From a virus, in IMG/VR virus record IMGVR_UViG_3300026519_000035, positions 1 to 35,474 of that record: DNA of 35,474 nt, one strand, 5' to 3'. Of the stretch, positions 32,341 to 35,474 are shown piece by piece (position 1 is the first letter of the stretch; each line of letters opens with the position of its first letter). The translations under genes were made by a program, and so were the position numbers. Below the pieces are notes generated by a model. The model saw only the letters and a program-made list of their open reading frames with translations, made no database searches and was not told the origin of the DNA.

Positions 32341-34056
32341 TTACCATCTTGCACCATACACAGGAATGAATCCTATACTGTTGCCGAACTCATCAAAAAC
32401 TTCAATATCGTTAGCAGTAGCTCCTGAAGGTGTGTTTATATTAGCCGCATAATTTCCAACGCCAATTCCGCCACCTGCCATTAATTTATTATCAGTTTTC
32501 AGCTTACCTATACCTGACCGGTATAAATTTACGTCAGTAGCACCTGCGCCTCCTCCCCACTCTGTCAGGCCGTCTGCCCGAACTCGATAGCGACTTTCAG
32601 TATCTGTCCCAACGGCCAATTGTATAAGGTAGGCCAGAGCTGAGATATTTCGGCCGAATACTCCGCTGCTTAGATCAATAACGGAATGATCCCTCGTAGT
32701 ATTAAGAGCTAAATAAGATTTAACAGTGCCTTCAGGTAGATACTGATTAGCGGGCCAAGTTCCTCCAAGTATTGCTGACAGGTTTGCTGGCCTAAAGTTT
32801 ATTAGTGTTAAGGATTCTCTACCTGTTGTATTAGTCGTATTTCTGTATAGAACACAATCAGAAACCATGCCAGCCGCATCTGCATAAGTAATATTTTTTA
32901 GCACTAGATCCATAGACCTTACCGCAGTGGGCGTATTCGGTATAGTATATGTTACTATAGCTTGGTTACCTGTCCATGCCTGGTTTATTTCAATACGTCC
33001 GTTTGATATTTCGACAATGCCTAACTCTGCTGCATCAGCAGTGTTATCTATATGTATCATTCCGTTAGAGTTGCCTGCGGTAAGTACATAGTCATATGTA
33101 AATTTGTCTATGATAAATGACGATAAATTTTGGGTGCTCAGGGTAGTGGCGGTTATCATGTATCCGTCAATGTAATCAAAACGTAGATTATCCCAGTGCA
33201 GATTTATCCAGCCCGCATTTACTTTAATGGCATCCCCTCTACTATATGTAAATCTAACTCTTGATAATTGGTACTGTTTATCAACTAATGTATCTATTAC
33301 CAACCAATTTTCTGGTTGAGCTGCAGGAGATTTTGCCCTAAATTCAATACCAAAAATACCTCCGTGAGACGCACCTCCGGGGTACCCAAAGGGTACAGTC
33401 AGTGCAACACCCACCCCGTCTGTTCCAGTCCATAATAATCTAGTTCCCGTGGTAGGGCCAGCACCGACCAAAGGGCATGTTTTTAGAGTCAATTCAGTAA
33501 AAACAAAATCTCCGTCAGGAAAACGTATTTCTGGCCCTGTTTGTCCGTTAGGTGACGCGGTTACAAATGCCTGCATAGAGTCTATGCAATTTTGTATTGC
33601 AACTGTATCGTCAGTTACTCCATCCCCCACAGCGCCATACCGACGGACATCTCCATATTCATACTGATAATTAACAACTCCAACTTCTCCGCTTTTAAGC
33701 GGGTAGTATTGCACTGATGCACTTGTTACATCTGCTGCTGGGCCAAGCTGTACCGAAGCAAGAGCCGCAGTTAACATGCCACTAGACAGCTCCACAGTGA
33801 TAGTCGTCCCTGACACATCAGTAATGACGCCATAGGCGCCTTCCGAGGTCTTTACACGACGACCGACGTGAAAGTTTGAGGCATCAGAAACAGTGAAGGT
33901 TGTAGCAGAGGCATAGGTAGCAGTAGTCTGTGTGTGCCAATCAGGTATAGGAGACACACCATTTCCAAGATCGTCCAATTCTTGAAAATTGTTGTCTAGT
34001 TCTGTGGCTGAGAGAGGAGAGCCCTTAACAAGGCGCTTAGTGGTAGTAATTGTCAT
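32341..34056 (-). CDS. Tailspike with pectate-lyase-type beta-helix
   Basis: The 571-residue protein starts with a fibre-attachment segment (SPLSATELDNNFQELDDL near 14-31). It then has YGDVRRYGAVGDGVTDDTVA near 132-151, the entry motif of pectate-lyase-superfamily beta-helices in phage spikes. A long region of short beta strands follows, then a C-terminal part with ESRYRVRADGLTEWGG near 491-506 and ANDIEVFDEFGNSIGFIPVY near the end, resembling fibre-tip or trimerisation domains. It likely degrades or binds capsule or O-antigen. Catalytic residues cannot be assigned from sequence alone. Confidence 0.85.
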   Translation of the reverse strand: MTITTTKRLVKGSPLSATELDNNFQELDDLGNGVSPIPDWHTQTTATYASATTFTVSDASNFHVGRRVKTSEGAYGVITDVSGTTITVELSSGMLTAALASVQLGPAADVTSASVQYYPLKSGEVGVVNYQYEYGDVRRYGAVGDGVTDDTVAIQNCIDSMQAFVTASPNGQTGPEIRFPDGDFVFTELTLKTCPLVGAGPTTGTRLLWTGTDGVGVALTVPFGYPGGASHGGIFGIEFRAKSPAAQPENWLVIDTLVDKQYQLSRVRFTYSRGDAIKVNAGWINLHWDNLRFDYIDGYMITATTLSTQNLSSFIIDKFTYDYVLTAGNSNGMIHIDNTADAAELGIVEISNGRIEINQAWTGNQAIVTYTIPNTPTAVRSMDLVLKNITYADAAGMVSDCVLYRNTTNTTGRESLTLINFRPANLSAILGGTWPANQYLPEGTVKSYLALNTTRDHSVIDLSSGVFGRNISALAYLIQLAVGTDTESRYRVRADGLTEWGGGAGATDVNLYRSGIGKLKTDNKLMAGGGIGVGNYAANINTPSGATANDIEVFDEFGNSIGFIPVYGARW

Positions 34057-34344
34057 TTAAGAGCATTCCGCATCTGTAAGTTGCACATAAAAATTCTCTG
34101 TTATGTTTGGATCAAAATATCGACACACTGTTACTTCCGTATCGGCAGCCTCAGGACGTGTCCATGGAACAGATTGATCGTCTGGCCGGCCTCTTATAAA
34201 GTCTGATGGGTGCCTTTCTTCATAATCTTTTTTGCAGACCTGTAGTCCGTCCCAACGTTCTCGTAATTGTCCTGATTTAAACTTTCTTCCGCAAATATCG
34301 CAGAGTGCATTCCATTCGCCCTTCTTGTAGTATGTCCTGCTCAT
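34057..34344 (-). CDS. Small zinc-finger-like structural-region protein (95 aa)
   Basis: The N-terminal half is ALCDICGRKFKSGQLRERWDG with a later CKKDYEERHPSDF: a CxxC plus Cys/His set likely to bind zinc. The tail has VTVCRYFDPN. Proteins with this CDICG...CKKDYExRHP layout occur in many phage structural operons, without known function. The start overlaps the stop of the repeat protein. Confidence 0.78.
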   Translation of the reverse strand: MSRTYYKKGEWNALCDICGRKFKSGQLRERWDGLQVCKKDYEERHPSDFIRGRPDDQSVPWTRPEAADTEVTVCRYFDPNITENFYVQLTDAECS

Positions 34345-35195
34345 ATAGAATTCCTGTATCTATGCATAACTCTTCTAACAAGTAAAGATGCCAAAGAAGA
34401 ACCAGAACCTCTACCTCCTTTAGCAGGACTCTTTATAGTGGCAGAAGTACATATAAGAGTTCCTGTTCCCTGTACTCCTCTAGACCCCGTTCCAGATAAA
34501 ATAGCAGAACCTGCAACTAATGTACCAGTACCATTTATAGGAGTAGTGCCCGAGCCTTGTATAGTAGCAGAAGCAGACAGCAGATCTCCTGTGCCAATTA
34601 TGTTTCTAGCTCCTGTTCCTTGTACAGTGGCAGCAGAACTTGTCAGGCCAGCAGTACCAGTAATACTTCTCGTACCCACTCCAGTTAAAGTAGCCTGACT
34701 AGAACTTAGTGATGCACTGCCTGTTATAGAACGTATACCAGAACCTTGTAAAGTAGCGTTATCGGACAGTAGTACCCCCGTTCCAGATACTAGACTTCCT
34801 ACACTGCCAGTACCTTGTATTGTAGCAGAGGAACAGAGAAGGCTACCGGAACCTACTATGCTGCGGACACCAGTTCCTTGTAAAGAAGCAGAAGAGGCAA
34901 CTAAAGATCCAGTTCCTTGAATACCAGAACCAACAGTACCTGATCCAGATATTGTAGCTGTTGCTGAGGATAAAGCGCCCGTACCTACTTCCTTTCTAGT
35001 ACCTGTTCCTGAAATACTTGCAGAAAACGAGTTTAATGCTCCTGTTCCAGAACGACCAATAGTTCCAGTACCTGAAAGAGTCACTGTGTCTGCTGCAAGT
35101 GAGCCGGAACCTGATACACCACTTGGAGGTGGCGCAGAGGCGTAAGGCCCGCCTAGTGGGAATTTACCGAGCTCTGCCCAGCCTGCACCAGGCAT
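34341..35195 (-). CDS. Ser/Thr/Gly-rich tandem repeat protein (284 aa)
   Basis: After a 30-residue start (MPGAGWAELGKFPLGG, then ASAPPPSGV), almost the whole protein consists of about a dozen units of 18-22 residues. The rough pattern is GTGSLxSxSATIQGTGxRSIx, with alternating small residues and a hydrophobic at fixed spacing. A basic C-terminus follows (VRRVMHRYRNSI). Such repeats predict a narrow beta-solenoid or fibrous rod. It lies among tail genes between the zinc-finger protein and the edge-cut gene, and may be a tail needle, fibre shaft or adhesin. No family is recognised. Confidence 0.78.
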   Translation of the reverse strand: MPGAGWAELGKFPLGGPYASAPPPSGVSGSGSLAADTVTLSGTGTIGRSGTGALNSFSASISGTGTRKEVGTGALSSATATISGSGTVGSGIQGTGSLVASSASLQGTGVRSIVGSGSLLCSSATIQGTGSVGSLVSGTGVLLSDNATLQGSGIRSITGSASLSSSQATLTGVGTRSITGTAGLTSSAATVQGTGARNIIGTGDLLSASATIQGSGTTPINGTGTLVAGSAILSGTGSRGVQGTGTLICTSATIKSPAKGGRGSGSSLASLLVRRVMHRYRNSI

Positions 35196-35196
35196 T

Positions 35197-35474
35197 TTAG
35201 ATTGCCCCTAGCTTAGCTATTGCACTGTCTGCGACGGTAGCTGCACGTCGCCATTCACCGGATGTGAGCGCACTAATCTCAGTTATCGCAGGCCTTGCAG
35301 TATCCTCGATTGCAAGCATAACCACTAGCCACCTGTCACGCATACCTAGAATGAAATTAGCTGCGTCCGACACAGATGGTAAATTACTCGCATGCTGCTC
35401 ACTTACCACGAACTCATAGCCAGACGTGTCTGTTAATTCAGTTCCCCCACTAGCGGCTACTGCAGCCAAATAAT
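35197..35474 (-). CDS. Structural-operon protein cut by the right window edge
   Basis: The minus-strand frame is open to the last base of the window, so the gene continues outside; the TTG at 35469 is only the last possible start. The visible 90 residues are helical and Ala-rich (IEDTARPAITEISALTSGEW near 54-73). It ends one base before the repeat protein start. No family can be assigned from the fragment. Confidence 0.6.
   Translation of the reverse strand, partial: YLAAVAASGGTELTDTSGYEFVVSEQHASNLPSVSDAANFILGMRDRWLVVMLAIEDTARPAITEISALTSGEWRRAATVADSAIAKLGAI

Noticed and set aside
1-35474. CRISPR array, insertion sequence, integrase or attachment site
   Set aside because: No regularly spaced repeats, terminal inverted repeats with transposase, integrase gene or duplicated tRNA end was seen.

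Overview
This window is part of the genome of a tailed, short-tailed (podovirus-type) phage or a closely related prophage, with no integrase, repressor or host housekeeping gene in view. It is AT-rich and densely packed. It has strong AAGGAG/GGAGG ribosome binding sites and ATGA-type overlaps, and its replication genes resemble those of T7. Its tail and DNA-ejection genes resemble those of P22. A Gram-negative host is likely: one protein has a perfect lipobox, a cell-wall hydrolase has a secretory signal, and the tail is P22-like. A cobalamin-dependent ribonucleotide reductase suits an aquatic, B12-using host, but that is inference.

Layout, plus strand. 1-1625 is an early-type region of small unknown genes, one isolated CAU tRNA, a duplicated gene end, and a small zinc-ribbon gene split by an apparent +1 frameshift at a UGA-C. 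1666-8698 is a coherent metabolic cassette: a gamma-glutamyl hydrolase-type amidotransferase, two different amidoligases (COOH-NH2 ligase type 2 and amidoligase), a class II glutamine amidotransferase with a zinc-ribbon tail, an ATP-grasp ligase, a gamma-glutamylcyclotransferase-like protein, and three unknowns or zinc-ribbon proteins. Together these could release ammonia, form amide or gamma-glutamyl bonds and break them. They are the best candidate here for an undescribed system. A regulatory-looking gap (8751-8917) with inverted repeats leads into replication (8918-14692): separate primase and helicase, phosphoesterase, family A polymerase and a likely ssDNA-binding protein. Four tRNA genes (Gly-UCC, Arg-UCU, Thr-UGU, CAU) at 14707-15138 surround a GC-rich structured element.

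15169-22764 continues with a 5'-3' exonuclease, a T7 endonuclease I-like resolvase, an HNH endonuclease, a second phosphoesterase, a DUF3310 protein and a class II ribonucleotide reductase. The reductase gene is split by an 845-nt group I intron carrying a LAGLIDADG-type ORF. The intron sits inside the codon for the catalytic cysteine, and splicing at 20018/20864 restores an exact 641-residue frame. A lysis pair follows (signal-peptide wall hydrolase and holin-like membrane protein), ending at a terminator between convergent transcription units.

The minus strand (22794-35474) is the left end of the structural operon. Read in transcription order from the right, it holds a gene cut by the window edge, a protein of about a dozen Ser/Thr/Gly-rich repeats, a zinc-finger-like protein, a pectate-lyase-fold tailspike and a 28-residue ORF. 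Then come a P22 gp4-like adaptor, a second tail fibre with a carbohydrate-binding-like domain, a lipoprotein, a P22 gp10-like tail protein, a gp7-like ejection protein, two further internal virion proteins (the last 1218 residues) and a coiled-coil membrane protein. Portal, scaffold, capsid and terminase are not in the window.
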